DNA of 64,000 nucleotides from Enterosoma sp964427595 (GTDB taxonomy: Bacteria > Bacillota_I > Bacilli_A > RFN20 > CAG-288): the NCBI GenBank assembly GCA_964427595.1, contig CAYRUQ010000003.1:1-64000 (forward strand). The letters run 5' to 3'. Positions 27,787-36,953 of this stretch are shown in pieces. The notes below the pieces were generated by a model. That model was not told where the DNA came from and did no database searches. It worked only from the letters and a program-made list of their open reading frames with translations. A program made the position numbers and the translations under genes. The stretch's first letter is position 1. Every line of letters starts with the position of its first letter.

Positions 27787-28612
27787 CCTTTAAGCACAAT
27801 TCATAAAGATAATTCTTTTTCAAATCGTATTTTTTAGAAAGAGTTGAAGATATCTCTTTGACTGATTGACCATCAGCTAAAAGAGACTTCATCTCTTTTT
27901 TTAATTTCTCTTCGTCGATCTGTTTTTCGCCTTCTTGTTTATTGAGGATGATGACGCATTCGCCTTTGACTTCATCGATCAATTCAGAAGCTTCCGAAAG
28001 CTTTCCTCTGATGACTTCTTCGTGCATCTTAGTTAGTTCTCTGACGAGGGCAAATTGTCTGTCACCCCCAAAGACTTCACTCATCACTGATAAGATGGTT
28101 TTAACTCTATTTGGTGATTCATAAAAGATTAAAGTCTCTTCTCTATCGACTAATTTCTTAAGAAAGTTTTTAGCAGTACCTGCTTTTGATGGAAGGAATC
28201 CATAAAAAGAGAAATCGGCGCTATCAAAACCGGAGATGACTAAAGCTGAGAGACAGGCACTCGCTCCCGGAAGAACAGAGACTTGGACACCTTGTTTGAT
28301 CGCTTCTTTAACAAGAAGACAACCAGGATCAGAGATACCAGGCATTCCAGCATCAGAACAATAAGCTAATTTTAATCCCTTCTCTTTAACCTCCTTTATT
28401 AAAGAGACAGAGTTTTTGCTCTCTGTCTGTGAATAAAGTGAAATCAATTTCTTAGGATGAATATCGTAGTGCTTTAGTAAGACTGATGTGTTTCTCGTAT
28501 CCTCACAGGCGATGATGTCAGCTTCTTTAAGAAAGTTAACCGCTCTGTAAGTGATATCTTCTAAATTTCCGATAGGAGTAGAGACGAGCATGACTAAAGC
28601 GTCACTCATCAT
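27773..28612 (-). CDS. rsmI: 16S rRNA (cytidine-1402-2'-O)-methyltransferase
   Basis: The 279-aa SAM methyltransferase of the tetrapyrrole-methylase fold has VSTPIGNLEDITYRAV, CEDTRNTSVLL, YCSDAGMPGISDPG and LPGASACLSALVISG. It modifies C1402 in the ribosomal P site. The start is set at MMSDALV behind AAAGGA; the open frame reaches ten codons further into ricT. It overlaps the ricT 3' end. Last gene of the dnaX operon, as in several Bacilli. Confidence 0.96.
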   Translation of the reverse strand: MMSDALVMLVSTPIGNLEDITYRAVNFLKEADIIACEDTRNTSVLLKHYDIHPKKLISLYSQTESKNSVSLIKEVKEKGLKLAYCSDAGMPGISDPGCLLVKEAIKQGVQVSVLPGASACLSALVISGFDSADFSFYGFLPSKAGTAKNFLKKLVDREETLIFYESPNRVKTILSVMSEVFGGDRQFALVRELTKMHEEVIRGKLSEASELIDEVKGECVIILNKQEGEKQIDEEKLKKEMKSLLADGQSVKEISSTLSKKYDLKKNYLYELCLKVSKC

Positions 28613-29738
28613 CCTCGTGTCCTTTTCTGACAGCTTTGACATTCAAAACTTCACGGTCAGCGATTTGTGAAACAGGGATAAATCCACTATCCTTTTGAAC
28701 TTTTCTAGCTTGGTGATGATGGTGATTATCGTTTCTATGATTATTTCTATTGTTTTTGTTAAATCTCTCGTTTTTCTTAGAAGATACTTCTTTTCTTACT
28801 TCTTCGGAGTGTTTTTCTTCGAAGCGTTTGATCTGTTCGAGTCTATCATTAGTATCATTGATGCCTCTTCCAGAGAGATTAACATTGGCGTTGACATCAG
28901 CGATCAATTCTTTTTCATCGCCTTTATCTAAACCTTGTTTGACTCTTTCAAACTGTTCTAAAGTGAAGTACTCATAATTCTCACCATTGTAAGTGGTGAT
29001 GATTCCGCTTAAGACATTGAGACTGGTGACTTCGAATTCAGTTTTACGATAATTGATCTTATCTCCAATTTTGGGGAAATCTTTCTTAGCTTCAGTATAA
29101 GCATCATCCTCATACTTAAGACAACACATCAATTTTCCACATTGTCCAGAAAGCTTAGGGATATTGATGGCGAGAAGCTGATTTTTAGCCATCGAGATGG
29201 AGATGCCATCAAAAGAAGTTAAGAAAGTCGTACAGCAAAAAGGTAGTCCACAAGGCCCAATCCCACCTATTAATTTAGCCTGATCACGAGGACCGATTTG
29301 ACGAAGCTCAACTCTGAGATGGAATAATCCGATCAGTATCTTAACTAGTTCTCTGAAATCAACACGATTTTCAGCGATAAAAGTTATCAAAACCTTATCA
29401 CCTGAGATATCTAAATAAGAAGAGAGGATACGCATATCAAGATTGAGGTTATCAGCCTCTTCTTGAGTAGTTTTAGTTATCTCTCTTTCTTTTTCTTTAG
29501 CTTCTCTATCAAAAGCGATGTCTTGAAAACTAGCGATTCTATCAATAGGAGGATAGATCGTTATAAAGTCATCTCTTTGTAATTCTTCTTCTTCCGGTGT
29601 TCTGATTTTCTTAACTTCACCGATGAATGTTCCATGGGCAGTAGAGCAGACGACCTTGGTTCCTTTCTCCACATCCTTATTGGTGGAGTAGTAACACATA
29701 CCGGTGAAATCAAAGGAAACTCCTATCAAATTGGTCAT
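28602..29738 (-). CDS. ricT: RicT (YaaT) PSP1-domain iron-sulfur protein
   Basis: 378 aa. The PSP1 domain carries the Cys set of RicT: GIGPCGLPFCC and SGQCGKLMCCLKYE. In Bacillus subtilis RicT joins RicA and RicF in a 4Fe-4S complex that directs RNase Y mRNA maturation and affects sporulation and competence. The C-terminal ~100 residues are low-complexity, Asn/His/Lys-rich (NNRNNHRNDNHHHH). The start is the ATG with GAGGA at 8 nt; an earlier in-frame TTG lacks a site. It starts 1 nt after holB. Confidence 0.95.
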   Translation of the reverse strand: MTNLIGVSFDFTGMCYYSTNKDVEKGTKVVCSTAHGTFIGEVKKIRTPEEEELQRDDFITIYPPIDRIASFQDIAFDREAKEKEREITKTTQEEADNLNLDMRILSSYLDISGDKVLITFIAENRVDFRELVKILIGLFHLRVELRQIGPRDQAKLIGGIGPCGLPFCCTTFLTSFDGISISMAKNQLLAINIPKLSGQCGKLMCCLKYEDDAYTEAKKDFPKIGDKINYRKTEFEVTSLNVLSGIITTYNGENYEYFTLEQFERVKQGLDKGDEKELIADVNANVNLSGRGINDTNDRLEQIKRFEEKHSEEVRKEVSSKKNERFNKNNRNNHRNDNHHHHQARKVQKDSGFIPVSQIADREVLNVKAVRKGHEDDE

Positions 29739-29739
29739 A

Positions 29740-30729
29740 TCAATATTCCTCGTCAATAATCTTAATTAGCTTAGCGACAATCAAAAGAGGGCTTAGGTTG
29801 AGCTGTTTTAAAGAGATAGCTTCTCTGATGACATCCACCAGGTCGCTGATAGCTGTTGTATGTAGACTCAGTTCTTTTATCACATCTGAGAATGGACAAT
29901 CATTCTTCTCTAATAGCAAGGCGTTAGTGAAGATCACATTTAAAGTGCGATACATCCAATTATAACACTGACTATCTTTCAGCTGGTATGTCGCCTTAAG
30001 AAGGAGATAAGAGGCTTTTTTCTTATTGACGACTAACTCATAAAGGAAAGATTCAGCAGCTGCAAATCCTTCAAAAAAGCTACTGTTATCCTCAAGAGTG
30101 TCTTTCACTTCGTCGATATTTGAATAATACTTGCTCAAGATATAAGCCTCAGGAGCTGAGATAGTTTTGACTTCTTTTCCATAGGTGAATTCAAGTCCAG
30201 TGATATCTTCTTCAAACTCTTTATCACTGAGTGGATCTACTCTCACTTCTAAACACCTAGAACGGATAGTAGGAAGAACTCTTTCGATATTAGAAGCGGT
30301 GAGAAAAGCTACCTGTCCTTCTCTTGGCTCTTCTAAAAACTTAAGGAGGGCGTTAGCAGCTTCTGGAGTGATGTTTTGAATCTGATTGATGACATAAACA
30401 AGCCGATGATTCTTTTCAAAAGAAGATAATGAGAAAGAATCTTCTAAAGCTTTGATATCCTCTTTCTTAATCGTCGTGTTATTTCCGTCAATCAAATAAA
30501 AATCTGGTCTTATTCCTTTATTGAATCTCAAACAGCTATCACAGTTATCACAAGCTAGCAAATCTTCTTCACACCACAAAGATTTAGCTAAATACATAGC
30601 AGTCTCTTTCAAAGGAGCATTGCTGTTTCCAAAAAGTAGATAAGCATTAGCTAGCCTATCTTTTTTTCTCGAGTTGACGAAAAGACGAGCGAGTCTAGGC
30701 TCAGCATCAAGAAGCGTGATATGATTCAT
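29740..30729 (-). CDS. holB: DNA polymerase III delta-prime subunit
   Basis: 329 aa. The AAA+ clamp-loader subunit has a degenerate P-loop (LFGNSNAPLKET), a zinc Cys cluster CDNCDSC, and the family patterns VIDQIQNITPEAANALLKFLEEP-like and TIRSRC. It shares 23 nt with the tmk 3' end and has a weak AAGAAAAGAG site, consistent with coupling. Works with DnaX to load the sliding clamp. Confidence 0.95.
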   Translation of the reverse strand: MNHITLLDAEPRLARLFVNSRKKDRLANAYLLFGNSNAPLKETAMYLAKSLWCEEDLLACDNCDSCLRFNKGIRPDFYLIDGNNTTIKKEDIKALEDSFSLSSFEKNHRLVYVINQIQNITPEAANALLKFLEEPREGQVAFLTASNIERVLPTIRSRCLEVRVDPLSDKEFEEDITGLEFTYGKEVKTISAPEAYILSKYYSNIDEVKDTLEDNSSFFEGFAAAESFLYELVVNKKKASYLLLKATYQLKDSQCYNWMYRTLNVIFTNALLLEKNDCPFSDVIKELSLHTTAISDLVDVIREAISLKQLNLSPLLIVAKLIKIIDEEY

Positions 30730-31354
30730 CTCTTTTCTTAAGTATCAGTTCTAAACAATCTTTAGTTATCTCTTCTACTGACTTAGAAGCATCGACCCTC
30801 TTGATCCTCTCTGGATATTTCTTTAAGAGATAAAGATATCCTTCATAAACACTCTTGTGAAAGGAAGAGGCTTCTAAATCAAGTCTATTAACTTCTCTCT
30901 TATCATTAGATGAGATACGTTTTAATCCGTCTTCAGGACTCAAATCAAGGAAGATAGTGAGATCAGGGAAAGTCTCATCAATCGCAAAAGCGTTGATGGC
31001 CATAACATCCTCAACACCGATTTTTCTCGCATAACCTTGATAAGCTAATGAAGAATCTAAATAACGATCACAAAGGATGATATGTCCGCTTTCTAAAGCC
31101 GGTAAGACGCTCTCAACCAAATGCTGTCTTCGACTAGCAGCATAAAGAAGAGCTTCCGTTCTTGAATCCATCTCAACATTCTTCTTATCTAAGATGATAT
31201 TTCTGATTTCTTCAGCGATTCTACTTCCACCCGGTTCACGAGTCTCAATGATCGGTAAAGAAAACTCTCTAAGTTTATTAGCTACGCTTTTCATGGCGGT
31301 GGTTTTACCACACCCATCACATCCTTCAAAAGTGATAAAAAGTCCTCTGTTCAT
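30707..31354 (-). CDS. tmk: Thymidylate kinase
   Basis: 215 aa. P-loop FEGCDGCGKTT, substrate motif TREPGG and DRYLDSSLAYQG. It makes dTDP from dTMP. It overlaps recR by 4 nt (ATGA). Normal length. Confidence 0.97.
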   Translation of the reverse strand: MNRGLFITFEGCDGCGKTTAMKSVANKLREFSLPIIETREPGGSRIAEEIRNIILDKKNVEMDSRTEALLYAASRRQHLVESVLPALESGHIILCDRYLDSSLAYQGYARKIGVEDVMAINAFAIDETFPDLTIFLDLSPEDGLKRISSNDKREVNRLDLEASSFHKSVYEGYLYLLKKYPERIKRVDASKSVEEITKDCLELILKKRDESYHAS

Positions 31355-31962
31355 GATTTATCTCCTGAAATGGTAACTCTCCCTTTGAGAGATTGTGAAA
31401 TAGTCAACTCATCAAGGTATTCAAGATCAGTTCCTACTGGTATTCCATAGGCTAATCTTGAAACGACTACACCTTCGATATCAGAAAGCGTCTTGGTGAT
31501 ATATAAAGAAGTCGTCTCTCCTTCAAGAGAAGTAGGAAGAGCTAATATCACCTCTTTGATATTCTCGTTAATGACTCTTTCTTTTAATGCAGTAATACCG
31601 ATATCCTCAGGTGTCTTATTCTTCATCGGAGAAAGAGTATCTTTCAAAGAAAAATACATACCTAAATAACTCTCGGTTCTTTCTAAAGACATGATGTCCT
31701 TGCTATCAGAGACGACAAGGAGAGTAGAGTGATCTCTTTTCTCATCTGAGCAGATAGGACATTTATCCTCAAAATAGGTGCCGCAAGTAGGACAGCATCT
31801 GACTTTCTCATCAACGCTTAAAAAACTTTGAATGAATCTGTCTCTCTCGTCTTTAGAGAGTTTTAAAGTCGCATAAGCGAGTCTTTCAGCTGTCTTATTA
31901 CCAACACCAGGTAATTTCTTATAACAAGCGATGAGTTCAGAAATGGTCTCAATAGTTTTCAT
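31351..31962 (-). CDS. recR: Recombination protein RecR
   Basis: 203 aa starting MKTIETISELI behind AAAAGGA. Helix-hairpin-helix LPGVGNKTAERLA, a C4 zinc finger (CCPTCGTYF/CPIC) and a Toprim domain (LLVVSDSKDI). It acts with RecO and RecF to load RecA on gapped DNA. Overlaps ebfC by 14 nt. Confidence 0.97.
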   Translation of the reverse strand: MKTIETISELIACYKKLPGVGNKTAERLAYATLKLSKDERDRFIQSFLSVDEKVRCCPTCGTYFEDKCPICSDEKRDHSTLLVVSDSKDIMSLERTESYLGMYFSLKDTLSPMKNKTPEDIGITALKERVINENIKEVILALPTSLEGETTSLYITKTLSDIEGVVVSRLAYGIPVGTDLEYLDELTISQSLKGRVTISGDKS

Positions 31963-32293
31963 CACTATCCTTTTGCATGCGCATGATGTCGCTCTCAAAC
32001 TGCTTAGTGACAGTCTCGATATCTGTTTTCACTGCTTCATAAAGATTAGCGAGACACTTGATAAAAGCAATCTCAATCTGCCCCTTACTAGCAGTTTCAT
32101 AATAAGTTTGATCGATATGAACACTGATGACTTCAAAAGTGCCTTTCATGACGATGTTCACACCTTGAACACGTCCTGAATATTCTTTGCTTTGAAGCTC
32201 TTGATTCTTAGCTTGAAACTCTTTTGCTTTGTCTTGAAGCAATGCTAATTTGACAGCTTGTTCTGACTTTTTAATATTTTCATCTTCGGACAT
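31949..32293 (-). CDS. ebfC: YbaB/EbfC nucleoid-associated protein
   Basis: 114 aa, with charged helix-sheet-helix and the family strand SGRVQGVNIVMKGTFEVISVHID. The DNA-binding dimer is encoded between dnaX and recR in most bacteria, as here. A strong TAGGAGGTG site precedes the ATG. Confidence 0.95.
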   Translation of the reverse strand: MSEDENIKKSEQAVKLALLQDKAKEFQAKNQELQSKEYSGRVQGVNIVMKGTFEVISVHIDQTYYETASKGQIEIAFIKCLANLYEAVKTDIETVTKQFESDIMRMQKDSDENY

Positions 32294-32303
32294 AACACAC
32301 CTC

Positions 32304-34001
32304 CTAATTTCCTAATAATTCATTGAATAATGAAGTCGAATCATCCGCTTTCTTCTCTTCACCAAAATCGATTTTTGGCTCTCGAGGAGGAAGACTTCCT
32401 TTAACAGTTCTATACTTTTCAACCGCCTTCGCATACTCAGCTTTGGTAATGGCTAAGATGTGATAGTCTTTTCCAAAAACAGCTTTAGCTATATCACGAA
32501 GAGTGTTTTGTGCCTTTTTAGTGTTGATTTTAATCACTTCTGAAGATAGAGGATTTGTCACTAAAAGAATGTCACATGCAAAGACTACGAGTTTACTTTT
32601 CAATAAAGCATGAGCTTCATACGCACTATTTGAACTGGTGTATTGGTTGATCTTATCCCAGTCATTGCTGATTTTTTCTCTTGCAGTCTTATTTGCTTGT
32701 AGCATTAGATTGACAAGCTCATCTTCATCATATCCGATAGGAGATTCATCTTCTTTGATTTCAGGTGCTTTGGCAATGAAGCCAGAATTACTATCAGCCT
32801 TCTTAACTAACTCAGCCTTGCTATCATACTTGGCTAACTTTTCTTCTTCGTCAATCTCTTGCTTTTCTTCTTTAACCTTTTCTTCAACAACTGTTTTTTC
32901 TCTATTTTCAATTATGACTTCTTTTGTCAAAGTATTTAAAGAGATAAGGTGGAGAAGAGTGAGTTCAAAATGAGAAAGGAAATTATCTGCAGTTCTATAT
33001 TCACGCTTAGAAGAGATCAAGTAATCAATCTTATCACTTAGAAGAGCGTTGTCTTCTTTATATGAAGCGGCTTGCTTTGAATTAAGTTTCTCAAGCAAAG
33101 TCTCATCTTTAGTGGTCTGATAAATCAAAATATCTTTATAAACCGTGATTAAATCAGTATGAAGTCTAGTGATATCAGCACCTTGTTCATACTTACTTTT
33201 AACTAGAGAAAGACACTTCTTAGCATCTCCTTTTGAAATCAAAGAGACCAGTTTTAATTCTTCCTCTGTAGAAAGAAGTCCGAATAAAGAATTGACATCA
33301 TCGACTTTAAGAATGTCATCACAATAAGAGACCGCTTGATCAAGAAGAGAGAGAGAATCTCTCACTCCCCCATCTGATAAAGAGGCGATCAGATTTAAAG
33401 CCTCCTCCTCATAAGAGATCTTCTCTTTCGTTAAGATTCTCTTCATGTTGGTGATGAGATCATTTCTGCTGACTTTTGAGAAATCAAATCTTTGTACACG
33501 AGAGAGAATAGTAGGTAAGACTTTCTGAGGTTCAGTAGTCGCTAGAATAAAAACCACAAAAGAAGGCGGTTCTTCTAAGGTTTTTAAAAGAGCGTTGAAA
33601 GCAGCAGTAGACATGCTGTGAACTTCATCGATGATGTAGACTTTGAAACGAGACATCATCGGTTGATAAGCGACATTCTCAATCAACTGTCTCGCACTTT
33701 CTACTGAGGAATTAGAAGCAGCGTCAATCTCGATGACATCGATGTGATCTCCATTCGTGATAGCTTTACAAGAATCACATTCGTTGCACTGATTTCCTAT
33801 CCCATGATCACAATTTAAAGCTTTGGCAAAAAGTCTCGCCATCGTGGTCTTTCCAGTGCCTCTCGGCCCACAGAAAAGATAAGCATGAGAAATCTTGTCT
33901 TCTTTAAGCGCATTTTTCAAAGTGGTGGTGACAGCTTTCTGTCCTACCACCTCATCAAAAGTCTGTGGCCTGTACTTATTGTATAAAGCTTGATATGACA
34001 A
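32304..34001 (-). CDS. dnaX: DNA polymerase III gamma/tau subunit, TTG start
   Basis: 565 aa. AAA+ ATPase with Walker A GPRGTGKTT, a Cys4 zinc module (CDHGIGNQCNECDSC), Walker B IIDEVHSMS and sensor TILSRVQRF. The TTG at 34001 is chosen: it gives SYQALYNKYRPQTF directly, as in other DnaX proteins, with GAGGA spaced 8 nt and a TATAAT box about 25 nt upstream. ATG codons at 34016-34037 would put the start at or before the likely transcription start. No clear frameshift slippery site is seen. First gene of the operon through rsmI. Confidence 0.95.
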   Translation of the reverse strand: MSYQALYNKYRPQTFDEVVGQKAVTTTLKNALKEDKISHAYLFCGPRGTGKTTMARLFAKALNCDHGIGNQCNECDSCKAITNGDHIDVIEIDAASNSSVESARQLIENVAYQPMMSRFKVYIIDEVHSMSTAAFNALLKTLEEPPSFVVFILATTEPQKVLPTILSRVQRFDFSKVSRNDLITNMKRILTKEKISYEEEALNLIASLSDGGVRDSLSLLDQAVSYCDDILKVDDVNSLFGLLSTEEELKLVSLISKGDAKKCLSLVKSKYEQGADITRLHTDLITVYKDILIYQTTKDETLLEKLNSKQAASYKEDNALLSDKIDYLISSKREYRTADNFLSHFELTLLHLISLNTLTKEVIIENREKTVVEEKVKEEKQEIDEEEKLAKYDSKAELVKKADSNSGFIAKAPEIKEDESPIGYDEDELVNLMLQANKTAREKISNDWDKINQYTSSNSAYEAHALLKSKLVVFACDILLVTNPLSSEVIKINTKKAQNTLRDIAKAVFGKDYHILAITKAEYAKAVEKYRTVKGSLPPREPKIDFGEEKKADDSTSLFNELLGN

Positions 34002-34025
34002 TGTTCGTTCCTCAAAATCCATTAA

Positions 34026-34064
34026 ATTATACAACATACTTCATTTATAGAAGTCTCTATAAAT
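34026..34064 (-). promoter_or_regulatory. dnaX promoter and 9-4-9 inverted repeat
   Basis: The -10 TATAAT is at 34031-34026 on the minus strand. The perfect inverted repeat ATTTATAGA-N4-TCTATAAAT (34043-34064) covers the expected -35 region, where no good -35 box is visible, suggesting an activator or repressor site. Confidence 0.5.
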
Positions 34065-34110
34065 AAAGTAGTTATTAATTCGGACAAAGTGATTAAGAGA
34101 TAGTCGTAGT

Positions 34111-34146
34111 CTTGGAATACACTTAAATTTCCTTATAATTTTTGAT
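34111..34146 (+). promoter_or_regulatory. Promoter giving a leaderless mRNA
   Basis: TTGGAA (34112-34117), 16-nt spacer, TATAAT (34134-34139). The start would fall at about 34146, immediately before the ATG at 34147, and no ribosome site exists. Confidence 0.65.
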
Positions 34147-35058
34147 ATGAAAGAAACACTAAAAAAGTTTATAGCTTTCATCTTCAGAATCGATATTTTC
34201 AACCGGATCATCGTCTTCATATCGATGATTCTTTTCTTGATACTTCCTTCTTATGTCCTTTATATGGTTGATGATTACAACACTTATTTAACTACGATTC
34301 TTCCCTGCATCATGCTTTTATCATGTTTGATAGGAACTGGGTTATTCACCTTATATAAACCGACCAAACTATCCATCTTTTACTTCTTAGAATTATTAGT
34401 CATTCTCTGTATGTATCGAGAAAATTTCATCTATGTTTCCGTCGTCGGTATCGGTATGAATCTTTCAGCCATCTCAACAACAGAGATCGTCTATGCGAGT
34501 CTCGGTTTATTTCTCAACACCATATTTATGCTCAAATACTACATGAAAAGACCTAACAAATATTCTTTCAAAGATATTACTAATGGTGATTCTTTATATG
34601 ATTTTCTAAATGCTCGACCTATCAATAAAAAGATTGAAAAAGATATTGAAGCCTTAGTTGAATCAAGCTCTCAACCAAGTCTTATGCCGATAGTGAAGAA
34701 GATAAAATTATCAAGATTTGTCAGAAACTTATCTTATCTCGTCTTCTTGACTTGTGTTTTCTTCTATATGTTTAACATTCTAGCTAGAAGCGGAGATTCA
34801 GATTTGTGGAGCGTATTAGTGATCAGTCTTTTAGTATCACTATTTTTGATAGCTTTCACCATCATCTATCCCAAAGATTACAAATACTTGTTTTATTACA
34901 CAACTATCATATTTGAGATATCCGGTCTCATCTGTTGTAGAAGAGCAGGTTTATCTCCAGTGTTCTTCATCATAGCTATCTCTATTAATGTGATCTCACT
35001 TCTAGTGACTTTAATCACTGAAGGAAGGATTTGGACTGGTGCTGAACCGGACGATTAA
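34147..35058 (+). CDS. Polytopic membrane protein, 303 aa
   Basis: About eight predicted helices in two groups of four, separated by a ~65-residue charged loop (residues ~133-198). I do not recognise the family. The ATG follows a TATAAT box by seven nucleotides with no ribosome site, so the message is probably leaderless. Its last 44 nt overlap the convergent prmC gene. Divergent from dnaX. Confidence 0.75.
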   Translation: MKETLKKFIAFIFRIDIFNRIIVFISMILFLILPSYVLYMVDDYNTYLTTILPCIMLLSCLIGTGLFTLYKPTKLSIFYFLELLVILCMYRENFIYVSVVGIGMNLSAISTTEIVYASLGLFLNTIFMLKYYMKRPNKYSFKDITNGDSLYDFLNARPINKKIEKDIEALVESSSQPSLMPIVKKIKLSRFVRNLSYLVFLTCVFFYMFNILARSGDSDLWSVLVISLLVSLFLIAFTIIYPKDYKYLFYYTTIIFEISGLICCRRAGLSPVFFIIAISINVISLLVTLITEGRIWTGAEPDD

Positions 35059-35857
35059 TTTTAGAGACGACTAAATATCTATCCCTGTTATTTAAGTCTT
35101 TGATTATTTTTGTTTGATAGTCAGGATTAAATTCCAAAAATAATTTTTCAATCTTTTGTGATGCTGGGCTTTCTAGTTCAAAACACGCCGTTCCAGCTTC
35201 TTCAAGATGTTTATCTATATCTCTGAATATCTCTCGATAAGCATCAAGTCCATCTGCTCCAGCAAACAAAGCTAATGAGGGTGAATATTTTGCTTTTAAA
35301 TAAGGGCTATTCAAAGGGATATAAGGTGGGTTTGAAATGATGAAATCAAACTTACCTTTAATGTTTTCAAAATAATCTGATTTTATGAGCTTGATATCAA
35401 GTTTGTTATAAGAAGCAGACTTACTAGCCATATTAAGGCAAGCTTCTGAGATATCAGAAGCGATGATATCGGCTTTAGAATACTTTCTTTTCAATGCGAG
35501 AGCGATAAATCCAGATCCTGTCGCTAAATCGAGAACGCTTTTTGAATTGAGGTCAAAATTGTTGAAGACATAATCGTATAAGAAACCTTCTGTCTCTACT
35601 TCTGGTATCAATACATCTTCGTTAACAAATATACGGACATTTAAAACATCCACATATCCGATGATATAAGCGATAGGATAGTCGTCTTTAACAAGCTTTA
35701 TTATTCTTTCAACTTCATTAGATGAAACATCTGTCTCATCATTTAAATCATAAGAAAGAGAAAAGTTTTGATGAAAAACCTCTTCAATTAAAAGCTTGAT
35801 ATCAGCGATACATAAACCGGCTTCTTCAAATTTTCGTCTGACATCAAAGAGCTTCAT
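35015..35857 (-). CDS. prmC: Release-factor glutamine methyltransferase
   Basis: 280 aa. The SAM site is DLATGSGFIAL (110-120) and the catalytic NPPY is at 176-179. PrmC methylates the GGQ glutamine of release factors and is encoded right after prfA here (14-nt overlap), the usual coupling. The C-terminal ~12 residues (VQHQSKSFLQ) lie in the region overlapped by the convergent membrane-protein gene, so the tail may be non-conserved. Confidence 0.96.
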   Translation of the reverse strand: MKLFDVRRKFEEAGLCIADIKLLIEEVFHQNFSLSYDLNDETDVSSNEVERIIKLVKDDYPIAYIIGYVDVLNVRIFVNEDVLIPEVETEGFLYDYVFNNFDLNSKSVLDLATGSGFIALALKRKYSKADIIASDISEACLNMASKSASYNKLDIKLIKSDYFENIKGKFDFIISNPPYIPLNSPYLKAKYSPSLALFAGADGLDAYREIFRDIDKHLEEAGTACFELESPASQKIEKLFLEFNPDYQTKIIKDLNNRDRYLVVSKINRPVQHQSKSFLQ

Positions 35858-36953
35858 TTTTGTTATTTAAAAGCTCCTCTGTTTTCTTAGTTTCCTCTTT
35901 TAATAAATCAGCTTGATTAGCTTCTCTTAAAGCGTTGAGAAGTTCATCAATATCACCATCCATAAACCTAGGAAGATTGAGTGTGTTCCAAGAGATACGA
36001 TGATCAGTGACTCTGTTTTGTGGATAGTTATAGGTTCTGATTCTCTCGTTTCTTTCGCCAGTTCCGACTTTTAGTCTTCTCTCACTACTCCTCTTCTCAT
36101 CAGCTTCTCCTTCGTACTTAGCTTTGAGTTTGGAGTAAAGCATCTGCATCGCTATCTCACGATTTTGAATCTGGCTTCTCTCTATCTGACAAGAGACGAC
36201 GATACCTGTCGGTTTATGAGTGATTCTGACAGCGGATTCTGTCTTATTGACATTTTGTCCACCAGCTCCTGAGGAATGATAAGTATCAACTTCTAAATCT
36301 TCGGGATTGATCTTGATGTCGATGCTCTTCTCTTCAGGCATGACTAAAACCGTAGCGGTAGAAGTTTGAATTCTTCCGTTAGCTTCCGTCACCGGCACTC
36401 TTTGAACACGGTGTGCTCCTGATTCAAACTTAAGTTTTGAATAAGCACCTTTTCCGTTGATTTTAAAGGAGATTAGTGAATATCCACCAAGAGGTGTAGG
36501 TTGAGAATCAAGAACCTGAATCTTCCAGTTCTTCTTATCAGCATAGTGAGAATACATCCTGTAAAGATCACCAGCGAAGATATCAGCTTCATCTCCTCCT
36601 GCAGCTCCTCTTATCTCCATAAGAACATTCTTCTCATCGTTTTCATCTGCAGGAAGAAGAGCTATCTGAATATCTTTCTCGAGTTTTTCGATTCTTTTTT
36701 GAAGGTCAGAGATCTCATTTTTAGCCATCTCTCGGATAGAAGAATCAGAATCGTTGAGCATCTCTTTAGCATCCATGAGATTATTCTCACAAGAAACAAG
36801 CTCATCAAAGAGTTGAACCGGTTCCTCAAGAAGGGCTCTTTCTTTAGCTAAAATAGCGACTTCTTTGACATCTAAAACACCAGAAGATAAGCGTTCATCG
36901 ATATCTTCAAGTCTCTTCTTCATCGTTTTCAGTCGCTCTTTGATGTAATCCAT
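35844..36953 (-). CDS. prfA: Peptide chain release factor 1
   Basis: 369 aa. The codon-recognition tripeptide PVT (187-189) marks RF1 rather than RF2, and the catalytic GGQ is at 231-233. The N-terminal coiled domain and the C-terminal domain are of normal size. It terminates at UAA and UAG. GAGGA precedes the ATG. Confidence 0.97.
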   Translation of the reverse strand: MDYIKERLKTMKKRLEDIDERLSSGVLDVKEVAILAKERALLEEPVQLFDELVSCENNLMDAKEMLNDSDSSIREMAKNEISDLQKRIEKLEKDIQIALLPADENDEKNVLMEIRGAAGGDEADIFAGDLYRMYSHYADKKNWKIQVLDSQPTPLGGYSLISFKINGKGAYSKLKFESGAHRVQRVPVTEANGRIQTSTATVLVMPEEKSIDIKINPEDLEVDTYHSSGAGGQNVNKTESAVRITHKPTGIVVSCQIERSQIQNREIAMQMLYSKLKAKYEGEADEKRSSERRLKVGTGERNERIRTYNYPQNRVTDHRISWNTLNLPRFMDGDIDELLNALREANQADLLKEETKKTEELLNNKNEAL

